A DNA stretch of 64,000 bases from JANYLB01 sp963837715. Lineage in GTDB: Bacteria > Actinomycetota > Acidimicrobiia > IMCC26256 > JANYLB01. The notes under the pieces are model-generated. The model saw only the letters and a program-made list of their open reading frames with translations. It had not been told where the DNA came from and did no database searches. Numbering within the stretch: position 1 is the stretch's first letter; each line of letters opens with the position of its first letter. Made by a program: the position numbers and the translations under genes. Shown one piece after another: positions 36,109-46,462 of the stretch. The stretch covers positions 1,268,206 to 1,332,205 of the forward strand of contig CAWIOF010000004.1 of the NCBI GenBank assembly GCA_963837715.1. The letters are read 5' to 3'.

Positions 36109-36815
36109 GCAACATGCCTCTCCTGCCCGTCGGCGACGAGAAGCGCGTCATGGTCGAGTCGATGTTCGACGGCGTGGCGCCCCGGTACGACCGACTCAAC
36201 CGGATCATCTCGCTCGGCCTCGACCAGGGCTGGCGCCGCCGGACCGTCCAGACGCTCGACCTCCCGTCCGGGTCCCGGGTGGTCGACCTCGCGTGCGGGA
36301 CAGGCGATCTCTGCGACGACGTGCGCGCCGCGGGCTACCGGGCGTTCGGGTTCGACGTGTCGGCGGGGATGCTCGCCGTCGCGCACACCCGCGCGCCGCT
36401 CGTGCGGTCCGACGTGCTCGTCCTGCCCGTTCCCGACGCCTCGGTCGACGGGGTGACGTGTGGCTTCGCGCTCCGCAACTTCGTCGATCTGCCGACGTTC
36501 TTCGCCGAGTGCGCGCGTGTGCTGCGCCCGGGCGGCCGGATCGCGGCCCTCGACGCGGCCGAGCCGGAGAACCCGGTGATGCGCGTCGGCAACTCCGTGT
36601 GGTTCCGACGGATCGTGCCGTGGATCGGCGCCCGCTTCTCCGACAACCCCGCCGCGTACCGGTACCTCCCCGCGTCGACGGCGTACCTCCCACCCGGTCC
36701 CGCGCTGCTGGGTCTCCTGCGCGACGCCGGATTCGATGCGGTCGATCGACGCACGATGATGGGCGGTTCGGTCCAGCTCCTCACGGGGACACGAGCCGGG
36801 GCGGTGACGACGTGA
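36105..36815 (+). CDS. menG: demethylmenaquinone methyltransferase
   Basis: A 236-residue SAM methyltransferase of the UbiE/MenG family, the last step of menaquinone synthesis. VESMFDGVAPRYDRLNRIIS is the family N-terminus, VVDLACGTGDLCDDV is SAM motif I, and the C-terminal part has CGFALRNFVDL, RVLRPGGRIAALDAAEPENP and AYRYLPASTAYLP. The GTG start overlaps the regulator stop (GTGA); its own stop overlaps the menF start the same way. This ties regulation, methylation and the first pathway step together. Confidence 0.93.
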   Translation: MSNMPLLPVGDEKRVMVESMFDGVAPRYDRLNRIISLGLDQGWRRRTVQTLDLPSGSRVVDLACGTGDLCDDVRAAGYRAFGFDVSAGMLAVAHTRAPLVRSDVLVLPVPDASVDGVTCGFALRNFVDLPTFFAECARVLRPGGRIAALDAAEPENPVMRVGNSVWFRRIVPWIGARFSDNPAAYRYLPASTAYLPPGPALLGLLRDAGFDAVDRRTMMGGSVQLLTGTRAGAVTT

Positions 36816-38013
36816 CGACACGCCGCCCTCCGCCCTGAGCTCGTCGCCCGTACGCGCTACCTCTCCGACGACCTCGACCCGCTCGACGCACTCGCACCCG
36901 GAGGGTTCGCCTGGCTGCACGACGGTGCCGGATTCGTGACGGCCGGGGTCGCGGCGCGGGTTCCTGTCGACGACGTCGACCGTGCGCTCGCAGAGTTCGT
37001 GGTCGACGACGCAGTGCGGAGTCCGGGGACCGGCGTGATCGCGGTCGGTGGGCTTCCGTTCGATCCTCGGGGCGCCGGCGAGATGGTGGTTCCCGCCACG
37101 GTCGTCGGCCGTACGGCCGACGGCAGGACGTGGATCACCGATGTCGACGCTGTCCCGCCGAGCTCGGTCTCGGTGTCGCCGCAACCGACGCGGTACGCCG
37201 TTCGCGCAGGGCATGGACCGTGAGCGTGTGGGACGCCGCCGTGGCGCGGGTGCTCGGTCGAGATCGACCGTGACTCTGTGCGCAAGGTGGTGCTCGCCCG
37301 CGACGTGCACGTCGAGCGCCGACGCGCCGTTCGACGTCGCCGCGCGTCGTCGCGCCGGCTGCGGGCCGACCAGCCCGGGTGCTTCGTGTTCTCGATCGAC
37401 GGTCTCGTCGGTGCGAGTCCGGAGCTGCTGCTCGCCCGCGACGGGCTCGACGTCTGGTCGCGTCCGCTCGCCGGCACCACGCCCCGCCTCGACGATGCCG
37501 CGCTCGCCGCGCTTCGCCGCGTCGGCGAAGGACGCGAACGAGCACCGGTTCGTCGTCGACGCACTGGTCGACGAGTTCCGACGCCGGTGCGGCGACACGG
37601 TGCAGGTCGCGGGGCCCGAGATCATGCGGTTCAGCACCCTCGCTCACCTCGCCACGACCATCTCGGGCCGCTTGACGACGGTCGATCCGGACCGCCGCGA
37701 CGACTCCGCGTTGGCGTTCGCCCGCGCGTTGCATCCCACGCCCGCCGTCGGGGGCACCCCGAACGAGCCGGCGATGGCGTTGATCGAAGCGCTCGAGGGA
37801 GGATCGCGTGGTCGCTACGCCGGCCCGGTCGGCTGGGTCGACGCCGACGGCAACGGTGAGTTCGCCCTCGCGCTGCGCAGTGCCGAGATCGATGGCGCCG
37901 ACGCCGTGCTGCGCGCCGGCGCCGGGATCGTCGCGGGCTCCGATCCCGAGGCCGAGTGGGCCGAGACCGAAGCCAAGCTCGCTCCCATGCTCTCCGCCCT
38001 CCTCCGAACCTGA
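36812..38013 (+). CDS. menF: isochorismate synthase (several apparent frameshifts)
   Basis: Converts chorismate to isochorismate, entry to menaquinone synthesis. Ordered signatures across three frames: VRKVVLARDVHVE, PGCFVFSIDGLVGASPELLLARDG, PLAGTTPRLDD, SAKDANEHRFVVDALVDEFR, GPEIMRFSTLAHLATTISG, LHPTPAVGGTP, RGRYAGPVGWVDADGNGEFALALRSAEI and GAGIVAGSDPEAEWAETEAKL. At least five shifts are needed (one near 36835, the others between about 37215 and 37540). The pattern does not look like decay, since every catalytic block is intact. The GTG start overlaps the menG stop. Confidence 0.88.
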
Positions 38014-38083
38014 CTCAAACCCCTCCCACGGTCGGGTGTGGTTGCGCGGCGAGCAAGATCCTGACCGGTCGGACGCGGAGAGG

Positions 38084-41000
38084 TCAGGCGATGATGGCGG
38101 CGGCCCGGGCGCGGGCGGGCTTCATGCCGATGCGCTCGGCGAGCGCCGCGGTGGTGGTGAGCAGCGCCACGGCGCGGTCCTGATCGCCGGTGGCGCTTCG
38201 CCGGAGGAGCACGATGCCGAGGTCGAGACCGCTCTCGACGGCGAGCTGGTGCAGCTCCAGGCGTTCGTGGAACGCGTGGCCGGTCTCGAGGAGCTCGACG
38301 GCCCGGTCGAGGTCGCCGCGCACGGCGGCGAAGCAGCCGCGGGCGGCGTCCGCGGCACCGATGATCCCGGCGTCGCTACCGAGCAGTTCCCCCGGGAACC
38401 CCTCCGCATACTCCGCGTACCCTTCGAGACCGTCGAGCGAGTCGAGGTGGAGCGCGAGTCGTGCCACGAAGCCGAGGTCGGTGTAGCGCGAGATCGGCGG
38501 CACGAGTGGTTCGACCTCGCGCAGCCAGGCGTTCAGCGAGGCCCGGGCGGCCTGCTCGTCTCCCATGTCGAGCGCCGTGAGCGGGCCGGTCGGGGTCACG
38601 AGTCCGATCGCGGTTGCCACGCATCGCTGCTGCCAGGTCTGCGCGGCGATGAAGTCGCCGGTGAGTCGGGCCGCGCTCCAACGTTGAATGGAATGGATTC
38701 CATCGTTCGTGTCGCCGAGCGCTGTCCCGAGCTGATGCGCTGATTCCGACAACCGCACGGCCTCGCCGAATTGTCCGGTCGCGAGCGCGTGCGCCGCCCG
38801 GTAGTCGGCGATCGCCCAGCCGTCGAGCGCGCCGCGGAACTCGGACGATCGGAGGAACGTCGCTTGCGCGTCGTCGAGGTCACCTTGGTTGAGCCGGGCG
38901 GTTGCAAGGTGATACGAGGCTCCGAGCTCGTGGTACCGGCTGTTGTTCGCCTGCGCGGCCCTGATGGCCTCTTCGGCTGCCCGCTGTCGGTCGGCGACCG
39001 GCAGCACCCCCCGCACCGCCCAGGTGCGCACGCCGAGTACGGCCGGGAGCGCCGGATCGTCTTCGGCTTCGCGCGCGGCCGCGACGGCCTCGTCGGCTTC
39101 GCGGAGGGCTCCTCCCGGCGAGAGGATCAAACCGTGGGCGAGGGCGGAGAGCACCCGGGCACGCACATCGGGTCGTGCTGTTCCCAGCGCCGTGAGTCCC
39201 TCGCGCATGATCTCGGTGCCGACCGGGTCGCTCGGGCTCGCCCAGACTCCCAATTCGCCCCCGTAGGCGATGCCGGCTTCCGCCAGCCGGGCCGCGTCGC
39301 CGGCCCGGCGGGCGATCTCGGCCGCGCCGAGGGCACACTCGTGCGCGCGGTCAGGGTCGCCGGCACCGTTGTGGCACGCCGCGATCTCGGAGGTGAGTTC
39401 GGCGCGCAATCCCGGATCCTCGTCCTCGATGGTGTCGAGCGCGTCGAGCGCGCGTTCGTACAGCGCGATCGCATCGTCCCAGGCGAACGCGTTCCGCGCT
39501 CCGTGCGCAGCCTCACACGCGCACTCGACGGCCCGGGCCGCGACGCCGGTGACCGCGGCTTCGAGGTAGTGGTGGGCGAGCAGGTCGACGGGCGTGCCCG
39601 GTCGCGCGTCGAGCAGCTCCGCGATCTTGCGGTGCAGGCGCAGCCGCTTGTTCGTGGTCAGCTCCTCGAGCAGCGTCTGGCGGACCAGCGCATGGGCGAA
39701 GCTCAGGCGGCCCGGGGTGCCCTCGACTTCGTCGACCAGTTGTGCGGCCACGGCTTCGTCGAGGCGGTCGACTGCGGTGTCATCGTCGATCTGCATCACG
39801 CTCGCCACGAGATCCACCTCGAACTCACGCCCGAACACAGCTGCGGTGCGCAGAAGGTCGTTCGTCTGCTCGGAGAGCCGTGAGAGGCGCTGGCCGATGA
39901 CGTCGCGCACTCCTTCCGGAAGACCCGCCTCGCCGGGCGCGAGGGTGCCGACCCACACGCCGTCGTGCTGCACGAGCGCGCCGGTCTCGACGAGGTTGCG
40001 CAGCACCTCGGTGACGAAGAACGGGTTGCCGTCGGTCTCGGCGGCCAACCGGTCGGCCAGCGCGAGGCCTTCGGACTCCAAGGGCTGTCCGCCCGCGGCC
40101 TCGAGAAACGCGCGCATCCCGGCCTCGTCGAGGCCGCGCAGCGCGATGCGCTCGGCGCCGGCCGACCGGTAGAGATCGGCGAGCGCGCCGGAGAGTGCGT
40201 GGCTGCGGTCGATGTCGGTGTCGCGGTACGTGACGAGCACGAGGATGTGGCTGTCGGGATCGAGGTGGCTGACGACGTGGCGGAGCAGGTGCACGCTGCC
40301 GGAGTCGGCCCAGTGCGCGTCGTCGAGGAGGACTACGAGCGGCTGGGGATCTGCGGCGCGCTGGAGGAGGTCGACGACGGCCTCGAACAGGAGCAGCCGC
40401 TCGGTGTCGGGATCGGTCGACGCAGGGTGCGGAGCGTCGGGCACCCGGCGAGCGAGGTCGGGTACGAGCCGGCTGATCTCACCTCCCTGGTGGGCGACGT
40501 GCTCGATGATCGTGTCGTCGCTCACGTTGGCGACCACGAAACGGAGCAGCTCGGTCCACGGTGCGTGCGGCGCGGCGACGTGTTCGTCGCAGCGGCCGAG
40601 CGCCACGAGCGCACCCTGGTCGTGGGCCTGGCGGGAGATCTCCGATGCAAGTCGCGTCTTGCCGATGCCGGGTTCGCCCGCGAGCAGGACCGTCGTGGCG
40701 CGGTCGATCTGTGCGCGCTTCCAGGCGTCGGTCAGCCGCAGGCGCTCGTCGTCGCGGCCCGCGAACGGGACTTCGCCGGCCTGGCGTCGAAGTGGAGCGG
40801 GGAGTGGAGCCGTGGCCGCGACCGCGGCGGTCCAGGGAACGTCGAACACGATGACCGGATCGGGCAGGCCCTTCAGCTCGATCTCGCCCACGAGCACGAA
40901 GCTGAGCTCGGTGCGGCCGCGCGCGAGCCCGCGCACGAGGTCGTCGCAGAGGATCTGGTTGCCGTCGGCCGAATCGCACAGGCGCGCCGCGGTGACGACC

Positions 41001-41350
41001 GGCGTGCCGTGGCAGTCGCCGTCTTCCCAGGAGACGTCGCCCGCGCTCAGGCCGACGCGCACCTCGATGCGTCGGTCTTCGCGGGCCTGACGATTCGAGC
41101 GGTCGATCTCGCGCTGGATCTCGTGGGCCGCGTTCACCGCTTCAGCGGTGGCCCCGAACGCAGCGAGGATCCCGTCGCCGAGACCCTTGACCACGGTCCC
41201 ACTGTGCTTCGTGACCGCCGTCGCGAGGATGTCGTCGTGATGGCGCCGCAGGCGATCGGCCTCCGCGTCGCCGAGCCGTGAACGCATCTCGGTGCTCCCG
41301 ACGACGTCCGTGTACAAGATCGTCGCGGTGCCCGCCCCGGCTTGACTCAC
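38084..41350 (-). CDS. class III cyclase/AAA ATPase regulator
   Basis: A 1088-residue protein. The N-terminal cyclase domain has ILYTDVVGSTEMRSRLGD (metal Asp), GTVVKGLGDGILAAFG and CHGTPVVTAARLCDSADGNQI. The residue that is normally Asn before AARL is Thr here, so full catalysis is doubtful. A STAND-type ATPase follows (Walker A LLAGEPGIGKTRLA, Walker B PLVVLLDDAHWADSG), then a long helical TPR-like region to the C-terminus. No LuxR DNA-binding end. The GTG start overlaps the menD stop (GTGA), so it is made with menD. It could couple nucleotide signalling or protein sensing to the pathway. Confidence 0.85.
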   Translation of the reverse strand: MSQAGAGTATILYTDVVGSTEMRSRLGDAEADRLRRHHDDILATAVTKHSGTVVKGLGDGILAAFGATAEAVNAAHEIQREIDRSNRQAREDRRIEVRVGLSAGDVSWEDGDCHGTPVVTAARLCDSADGNQILCDDLVRGLARGRTELSFVLVGEIELKGLPDPVIVFDVPWTAAVAATAPLPAPLRRQAGEVPFAGRDDERLRLTDAWKRAQIDRATTVLLAGEPGIGKTRLASEISRQAHDQGALVALGRCDEHVAAPHAPWTELLRFVVANVSDDTIIEHVAHQGGEISRLVPDLARRVPDAPHPASTDPDTERLLLFEAVVDLLQRAADPQPLVVLLDDAHWADSGSVHLLRHVVSHLDPDSHILVLVTYRDTDIDRSHALSGALADLYRSAGAERIALRGLDEAGMRAFLEAAGGQPLESEGLALADRLAAETDGNPFFVTEVLRNLVETGALVQHDGVWVGTLAPGEAGLPEGVRDVIGQRLSRLSEQTNDLLRTAAVFGREFEVDLVASVMQIDDDTAVDRLDEAVAAQLVDEVEGTPGRLSFAHALVRQTLLEELTTNKRLRLHRKIAELLDARPGTPVDLLAHHYLEAAVTGVAARAVECACEAAHGARNAFAWDDAIALYERALDALDTIEDEDPGLRAELTSEIAACHNGAGDPDRAHECALGAAEIARRAGDAARLAEAGIAYGGELGVWASPSDPVGTEIMREGLTALGTARPDVRARVLSALAHGLILSPGGALREADEAVAAAREAEDDPALPAVLGVRTWAVRGVLPVADRQRAAEEAIRAAQANNSRYHELGASYHLATARLNQGDLDDAQATFLRSSEFRGALDGWAIADYRAAHALATGQFGEAVRLSESAHQLGTALGDTNDGIHSIQRWSAARLTGDFIAAQTWQQRCVATAIGLVTPTGPLTALDMGDEQAARASLNAWLREVEPLVPPISRYTDLGFVARLALHLDSLDGLEGYAEYAEGFPGELLGSDAGIIGAADAARGCFAAVRGDLDRAVELLETGHAFHERLELHQLAVESGLDLGIVLLRRSATGDQDRAVALLTTTAALAERIGMKPARARAAAIIA

Positions 41351-43130
41351 AAAGCGGAGACTACGCCCATATCGAACAGTCGCCTCACCGTTCCGGTCAG
41401 GTCGTCCGCCGCGCCCGGCGCCGGATTCCCGACCAGTTCGTAGATCTCGCGATGGCGGGCGACGTTGTCGGCGCGGTCGGTGCGCACGAGGACCACGTGG
41501 ACGCCGCCGGCACCGATGGCATCGAGCACGGCGGGCGCGAGCGCGTCGGCCCGTTTGACCTCGACGGTCGAGACGCCGTGCACCGCGGCGAGCGCGGCGA
41601 GGTCGACGGGTTGGGGCGTACCGAAGAGGGTCTCGAAGTGCTCGGGGAGCTGCGCCTGGGGGAGGAAGGAGAAGATTCCGCCGCCTCGGTTGTCGATCAC
41701 GACGAACACGGCGTCGAGCCCACGGTCGACCACGCCGAGCAAGCCGTTGGTGTCGTGGAGGAAGCACAGATCGCCGACGAGTGTCACGGTCGGGCCATCG
41801 TGGCCCGCCGAGATGCCGAGCACGGTCGAGACGAACCCGTCGATTCCGTTGACGCCGCGATTGCTGTGCACCCGCACGCCCGTACGTGGCGCCGCGAAGG
41901 ACTCCAGGTCGCGCACCGGCATGCTCGACGCGACCACGAGCGCGGAACCGTCGGGGAGCGCAGCCATCACGTCGCGCGCGATGCGGCCCTCGAATGGCTC
42001 GTCCCACCGGTCGAGGACCGCGTCGACGCCGGACCTCGTCCGGGCTTCGTGTGCCGCCCACCGGGCGGCAGAACCGTCGACGGGGATGGTGAGTCGCTCG
42101 GTGAGCGCGACGAGCACCGGCTCGGCGTCGGCCGCGACGACCTCGTGCGCGGTGCGCGCGGGATCGACCCAACGCCGATCGGGGTCGACGAGCAAGGTGG
42201 GGACGCCGGCGAGCCACTGCGTCGTGGCCTTGCCGGTCAACGGAGCACCGAGGCGCACGACCAGGTCAGGCAGCAGACCGGTTGCGATCGCAGGGTCGCG
42301 CAGCAAGAGGTCGTAGGTCGACACGACGTGCCTGCCGGTGCGGAGGTTCGACACCGCGTCGGCCAGCACGGGCCAGCCGGTCACCGTCGCGAACGCGTCG
42401 ACGACGCGCGGCGAGACGTTCGAATCCCAGCCGGCGGTGATCACCCCGTTGGCGACTGCGCCGATTCGAGCCGCGAGCGCGTCGAGTTCGTCGTCGGTCA
42501 GCGCCCGTGCCGACTCGACGGCGCGGAGCCAGGGCCCTCCGTCGGCTCGACCGGGTGCATCGACGAGCGGAGCGCCGGTGGGGAGCAGTGGCTCGCGGAA
42601 CGGCAGATTGACGTGGACCGGGCCCGGCGGCGGTCCGACTGTCTCGGCGACCGAGCGCGCCGCGAGCTCGCGCCAGGCCTCACCTGCTCCTGGCCGATCG
42701 ACGGGTACCTCGGCGTCGACGAACCAGCGGACCGCGTCTCCGTACAGGCCGACCTGGTCGATCGTCTGGCCCGCGCCGACGCCGCGCAGCTCGGGCGGCC
42801 GATCCGCGGTGGCGAGGATGAGCGGAACCCCGCCGTGGCTCGCCTCGAGCACCGCGGGATGGAAGTTGGCCGCGGCGGTTCCCGAGGTGCAGAGCACCAC
42901 CGCCGGATCGGCCGGTGGCGCGTCCGAGACCGAGGGCGAAGAACCCGGCCGACCGTTCGTCGAGGTGGACGTGGAGCCGGATCCGAGGGTCGTCGGGCGA
43001 GCGCGAGCGCGAGGGGCGCAGAACGGGATCCCGGCGAGATGACTGCGTGCTCCACCCCGCATCGGACCCACTCGTCGACGAGGGTCCGGGCGAACGCGGT
43101 CGTTGCGTCGCGCGCCGCGGCCGCACTCAC
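41347..43130 (-). CDS. menD: MenD, SEPHCHC synthase (two apparent frameshifts)
   Basis: ThDP-dependent enzyme that joins 2-oxoglutarate to isochorismate. The N-terminal part has ARTLVDEWVRCGVEHAVISPGSRSAPLALAL, then DDPRIRLHVHLDERSAGFFALG, then VVLCTSGTAAANFHPAVLEA, all in order over three frames. Later are PGPVHVNLPFREPL, LVVASSMPVRDLE and LVGDLCFLHDTNGLL (ThDP-Mg site). Shifts lie near 42992 and 42930. The GTG start at 43130 is 14 bases from the divergent menH start, so promoters for one or both lie inside the other gene. Confidence 0.92.
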
Positions 43131-43144
43131 GCGAAGCTGGCCCG

Positions 43145-43855
43145 GTGCGGATGGTGCTGATACCCGGGTTCTCGCAGCCCGCCTCGACGTGGAACGCGGT
43201 GCTCGCGGCGTTGCACCCGTCGATCGACGCGATCGCGCTCGACGTTCCCGATGACCTCGACTTCGACGCAACCGTCGATGCCATCGGAGCAGCGGGCCGA
43301 CGTGCGATCTACGTCGGATACTCGATGGGGGGCCGCCTTGCGCTGCACCTCGCGCTCGACCGACCCGACCTCGTTGCCGGGCTCGTCGCTCGTCAGCGCG
43401 TCGCCCGGGCATCGCCGATCCGGCGGAACGGGCGGCCCGGGCGGAGGCCGACGCGCGGCTCGCGGCCGAGGTCGAGCGCGACGGGGTGTCCGGGTTCCTC
43501 GAACGGTGGCTCACTCAACCCCTCTTCGCCGGGCTCTCGCGCGACGAGGCCGCGCTCGACGATCGGGTCGCGACGAACTCGGTCGCGCGGCTCGTGCACC
43601 AGCTCACCGCGCTCGGCCAGGGTGCCATGCCCGACGCGTGGGCCAGACTCGAGGAGTTGTCGATGCCGGTTCGGGTCGTCACCGGAGCCGACGACGCCAA
43701 GTACGGCGAGATCGCGGCCGAGATGTGCCGACGGAACCTCCTGTTCGAACACTCGACGCTCCCGGGCGGTCATGCGCTGCCGCTCGCGCAGCCCGTCGCG
43801 CTGGGGGAGTGCGTCAACGCGGTTCGTTCACGAGCTCGGCTCGACGACGGAGTAG
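43145..43855 (+). CDS. menH: MenH-like alpha/beta hydrolase, SHCHC synthase (three apparent frameshifts)
   Basis: Eliminates pyruvate from the MenD product. VLIPGFSQPASTW is the oxyanion turn, YVGYSMGGRLALHLAL the nucleophile elbow with Ser, PVRVVTGADDAKY carries the acid and LPGGHALPLAQP the His. Shifts lie near 43390, 43413 and 43832; the restored end is FVHELGSTTE and stops at 43855, overlapping the convergent menC by 28 bases. GTG at 43145; the ATG at 43151 is equally good. It lies opposite menD. Confidence 0.83.
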   Translation: MRMVLIPGFSQPASTWNAVLAALHPSIDAIALDVPDDLDFDATVDAIGAAGRRAIYVGYSMGGRLALHLALDRPDLVAGLVARQRVARASPIRRNGRPGRRPTRGSRPRSSATGCPGSSNGGSLNPSSPGSRATRPRSTIGSRRTRSRGSCTSSPRSARVPCPTRGPDSRSCRCRFGSSPEPTTPSTARSRPRCADGTSCSNTRRSRAVMRCRSRSPSRWGSASTRFVHELGSTTE

Positions 43856-44697
43856 CGGTCGAGGAGATCCTGAGCCGGCGCCGGCCAGGTGTCGGGAACG
43901 CTGAGGACGTCACCGTCCGGTCGGAGGGGCGACGCGACGACGTCGCCCGACAGCTCGTCGAGCGTCGCCAGGCCGCACGCCCGCGGGGCGGTGGCCAGCG
44001 CAGCGGCGAGCGCGAGGCCCGCCGCGATCCCGATCGACGTCTCGAACATCGACGACACGAGCGTGGGCACTCCGGCCGCTTCGGCGATGTCGAGCGCGGC
44101 ACGCACGCCACCGAGAGGCTGCACCTTGAGCACGAGCACATCAGCCGCGCCTGCGGTGCGCAGTGCCCGCGCGTCGTCGAGGCTGCGCACGCACTCGTCG
44201 GCCGCGAGCGGAACGTCGACGATCCGCCGGAGCTCGGCGAGCTCGGCGATCGTGGCGACCGGCTGTTCCGCGAGCTCGAGGGCGATGCCGGCGTGCGCGA
44301 TCCGGCGCAAGACGTTGGCGGCTGTGTCCACGTCCCACGCGCCGTTCGCGTCGATCCGGATCGAGACCGTCGGAGCCAGGAGCTCGCGCAGCGAGCGCAG
44401 CCGGGCGACGTCTTCGTCGGGATCCCGGCGCCCGACCTTCACCTTCACGCACCGGAAGCGCGCGAGCCGGTCGGCGAGGTCGGCATCGATCTCCGCGGCG
44501 TCGGGAACGAATCCGTTCACGACGACCGAACCACGTACCAGCTCGGGGAAGCCGTCGCACGCAGCTTCGACCGCGGCTCGCCGTGCCGCGGCAGGATCGC
44601 AGGGATAGCCGGTGACGGGGGAGATCTCGCCCCACCCGGCCGGCCCCTCGATGAGGGTGATCGACCGGTCGCCGATGCGGAGACTGTGCTCCTTCAC
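43828..44697 (-). CDS. menC: o-succinylbenzoate synthase
   Basis: A 289-residue enolase-superfamily enzyme that dehydrates SHCHC. Visible are GWGEISPVTGYP, CVKVKVGRRDPDEDVARL (Lys pair), SIRIDANGAWDVDTA (metal Asp), IALELAEQPVA (metal Glu), PLAADECVRSLDDA (metal Asp/Glu), DVLVLKVQPLGGVRAAL (Lys) and SSMFETSIGIAAGLALAAAL. All acid/base residues expected of MenC are present. The GTG start overlaps the menA stop (GTGA). Last gene of menB-menA-menC. Confidence 0.9.
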   Translation of the reverse strand: MKEHSLRIGDRSITLIEGPAGWGEISPVTGYPCDPAAARRAAVEAACDGFPELVRGSVVVNGFVPDAAEIDADLADRLARFRCVKVKVGRRDPDEDVARLRSLRELLAPTVSIRIDANGAWDVDTAANVLRRIAHAGIALELAEQPVATIAELAELRRIVDVPLAADECVRSLDDARALRTAGAADVLVLKVQPLGGVRAALDIAEAAGVPTLVSSMFETSIGIAAGLALAAALATAPRACGLATLDELSGDVVASPLRPDGDVLSVPDTWPAPAQDLLDRYSVVEPSS

Positions 44698-45563
44698 GCG
44701 AGCGCGAGGCCGACGGTGAGGAGTGCCGCAACCACGACTTCGAGTCGCACGGTCCCGACGAGGGCGCGGACGAGCGACGGTGGGTCGACGCGCTGGAGCA
44801 CGAGTCGGGTGGGGCCGAGCGCGAACGGGATCGCGAGCATCGCGAGGAAGGCGGTGGGAGAGTCGAGTCCGATCGGGATCACGGCGACGAACGCGCCGAT
44901 GATGCAGGCGACGAACAGTCCGCGTGCGCGCGGCGCACCGATCCGGACCGCCAGGGTCCGCTTGCCGGTCGCGCGGTCGGTGTCGACATCGCGGATGTTG
45001 TTGGCGAGCAGCACCGCGCACGCCGGGAGGCCGACGACCAGCGATCCCCACCACGCCGCGGCCGGGACCGTCTCCGCCTGGACGTAGGCGGAGCCGGCGC
45101 ACGCGGCGAAGCCGAAGAACGCGAGCACCGCCACCTCACCCCAGCCCGAGTAGCCGTAGGGCCGACTCCCTCCCGAGTAGAACCACCCCGCGGCGATCGC
45201 AGCCACGCCGAGCAGCAGCAGCCAGGGGTTCACCGCGAGCGAGAGCACCAGACCCACGACCGCGGCGACTCCGAAGCTCGCGAACGCAGCCCGCTTCACC
45301 GCGGCCGGAGCGGCCGTGCCGGTTGCCGTCAGCCGCATCGGCCCCCGGCGCTCGGCGTCGGTGCCCTTCACGCCGTCGGAGTAGTCGTTGGCGTAGTTCA
45401 CGCCGATCTGCAAGGCGACGGCAACGGCGAACGCGGCCAGCGCCCGCCACCAGATCACCTCGCGACCGAGTGCGCCCGCAGCCGTCCCGACGAGCACCGG
45501 CGCGACCGCGGCACCGAGGGTGCGCGGTCGTGCTCCCTGGACCCACTCGCCCGCGGTCGTCAC
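44694..45563 (-). CDS. menA: 1,4-dihydroxy-2-naphthoate polyprenyltransferase
   Basis: A 289-residue membrane prenyltransferase that attaches the polyprenyl tail. GVNYANDYSDGVKGTDAER is the first Asp-rich motif and LLANNIRDVDTDRATGKRTLAVRIG the second, with about eight helices. The N-terminus GEWVQGARPRTLGAAVAPVL is typical of MenA. GTG start, 36 bases after menB; the stop overlaps the menC start. Confidence 0.94.
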   Translation of the reverse strand: MTTAGEWVQGARPRTLGAAVAPVLVGTAAGALGREVIWWRALAAFAVAVALQIGVNYANDYSDGVKGTDAERRGPMRLTATGTAAPAAVKRAAFASFGVAAVVGLVLSLAVNPWLLLLGVAAIAAGWFYSGGSRPYGYSGWGEVAVLAFFGFAACAGSAYVQAETVPAAAWWGSLVVGLPACAVLLANNIRDVDTDRATGKRTLAVRIGAPRARGLFVACIIGAFVAVIPIGLDSPTAFLAMLAIPFALGPTRLVLQRVDPPSLVRALVGTVRLEVVVAALLTVGLALA

Positions 45564-45599
45564 CCGCGTACCGTCGTCAGCACCGTCGTGCGTCGATCG

Positions 45600-46452
45600 T
45601 CACGGGCGCTTCGGGTACTGGTCGAAGTCGGGCCGGCGCTTCTCGAGGTACGCCTGCTTGCCTTCCTTGGCTTCCTCGCTCATGTAGTACAGCAACGTCG
45701 CGTCGCCTGCGAGCTGCTGGATCCCGGCGAGGCCGTCGTCGGCGGCGTTGAGCGACGCCTTCAACATGCGCAGCGCGAGCGGCGAGAAGTCGAGCATCTC
45801 GCGGCACCACGACACCGTCTCTTCCTCGAGCTCGGCGAGCGGCACGACGGTGTTCACGAGTCCCATGTCGAGCGCCTGCTGCGCGTCGTACTGTCGGCAG
45901 AGGAACCAGATCTCGCGTGCCTTCTTCTGTCCGACCGACGCGGCGAGCAGCCCGGACCCGTAGCCACCGTCGAACGATCCGACCTTCGGGTCCGGTCTGG
46001 CCGAACTTGGCGTTGTCGGCCGCGATGGTGAGGTCGCACACCACGTGCAACACGTGACCGCCGCCGATCGCGTAGCCCGCGACCATCGCCACGACCGGCT
46101 TCGGCAGCCGTCGGATCTGGACCTGGAGATCGAGCACGTTGAGGCGACCGATTCCGTCGTCCCCGACGTAGCCGTCGTCGCCCCGGATCCGCTGGTCGCC
46201 GCCCGAGCAGAACGCATCGGGACCCTCACCGGTGAGGATGATCACGCCGACCGCGGTGTCGTTGCGGGCGAGCTCGAACGCGGCCTGCAGCTCGAACAGC
46301 GTCTGGGGCCGGAACGCGTTGCGGACCTCGGGCCGACAGATCGTGATCTTGGCGATGCCGTCGGCGGTCTCGTAGCGGATGTCGCCGAAGGGCTCGCCGG
46401 CGCCGGGTTCGGCGGCGGTCCAGCTCGCGCCGGGACGGATGGGGTTCTCCAC
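45600..46452 (-). CDS. menB: 1,4-dihydroxy-2-naphthoyl-CoA synthase (apparent frameshift)
   Basis: Crotonase-fold enzyme that cyclises OSB-CoA. ITICRPEVRNAFRPQTLFEL, ILTGEGPDAFCSGGDQRIRG and VAMVAGYAIGGGHVLHVVCDLTIAA come from the first frame. The next frame has VGSFDGGYGSGLLAASVGQKKAREIWFL and DAQQALDMGLVNTVVPL, which are MenB-specific blocks. The frame changes near 45992. GTG start at 46452, 10 bases after a -10-like CAAGAT, with the shared palindromic operator just upstream. First gene of menB-menA-menC. Confidence 0.92.
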
Positions 46453-46462
46453 GGGTGCTCCG

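Noticed and set aside
41278..43254. Long plus-strand frame opposite menD
   Set aside because: Mirror of the conserved menD, which explains its codon pattern. No motif.
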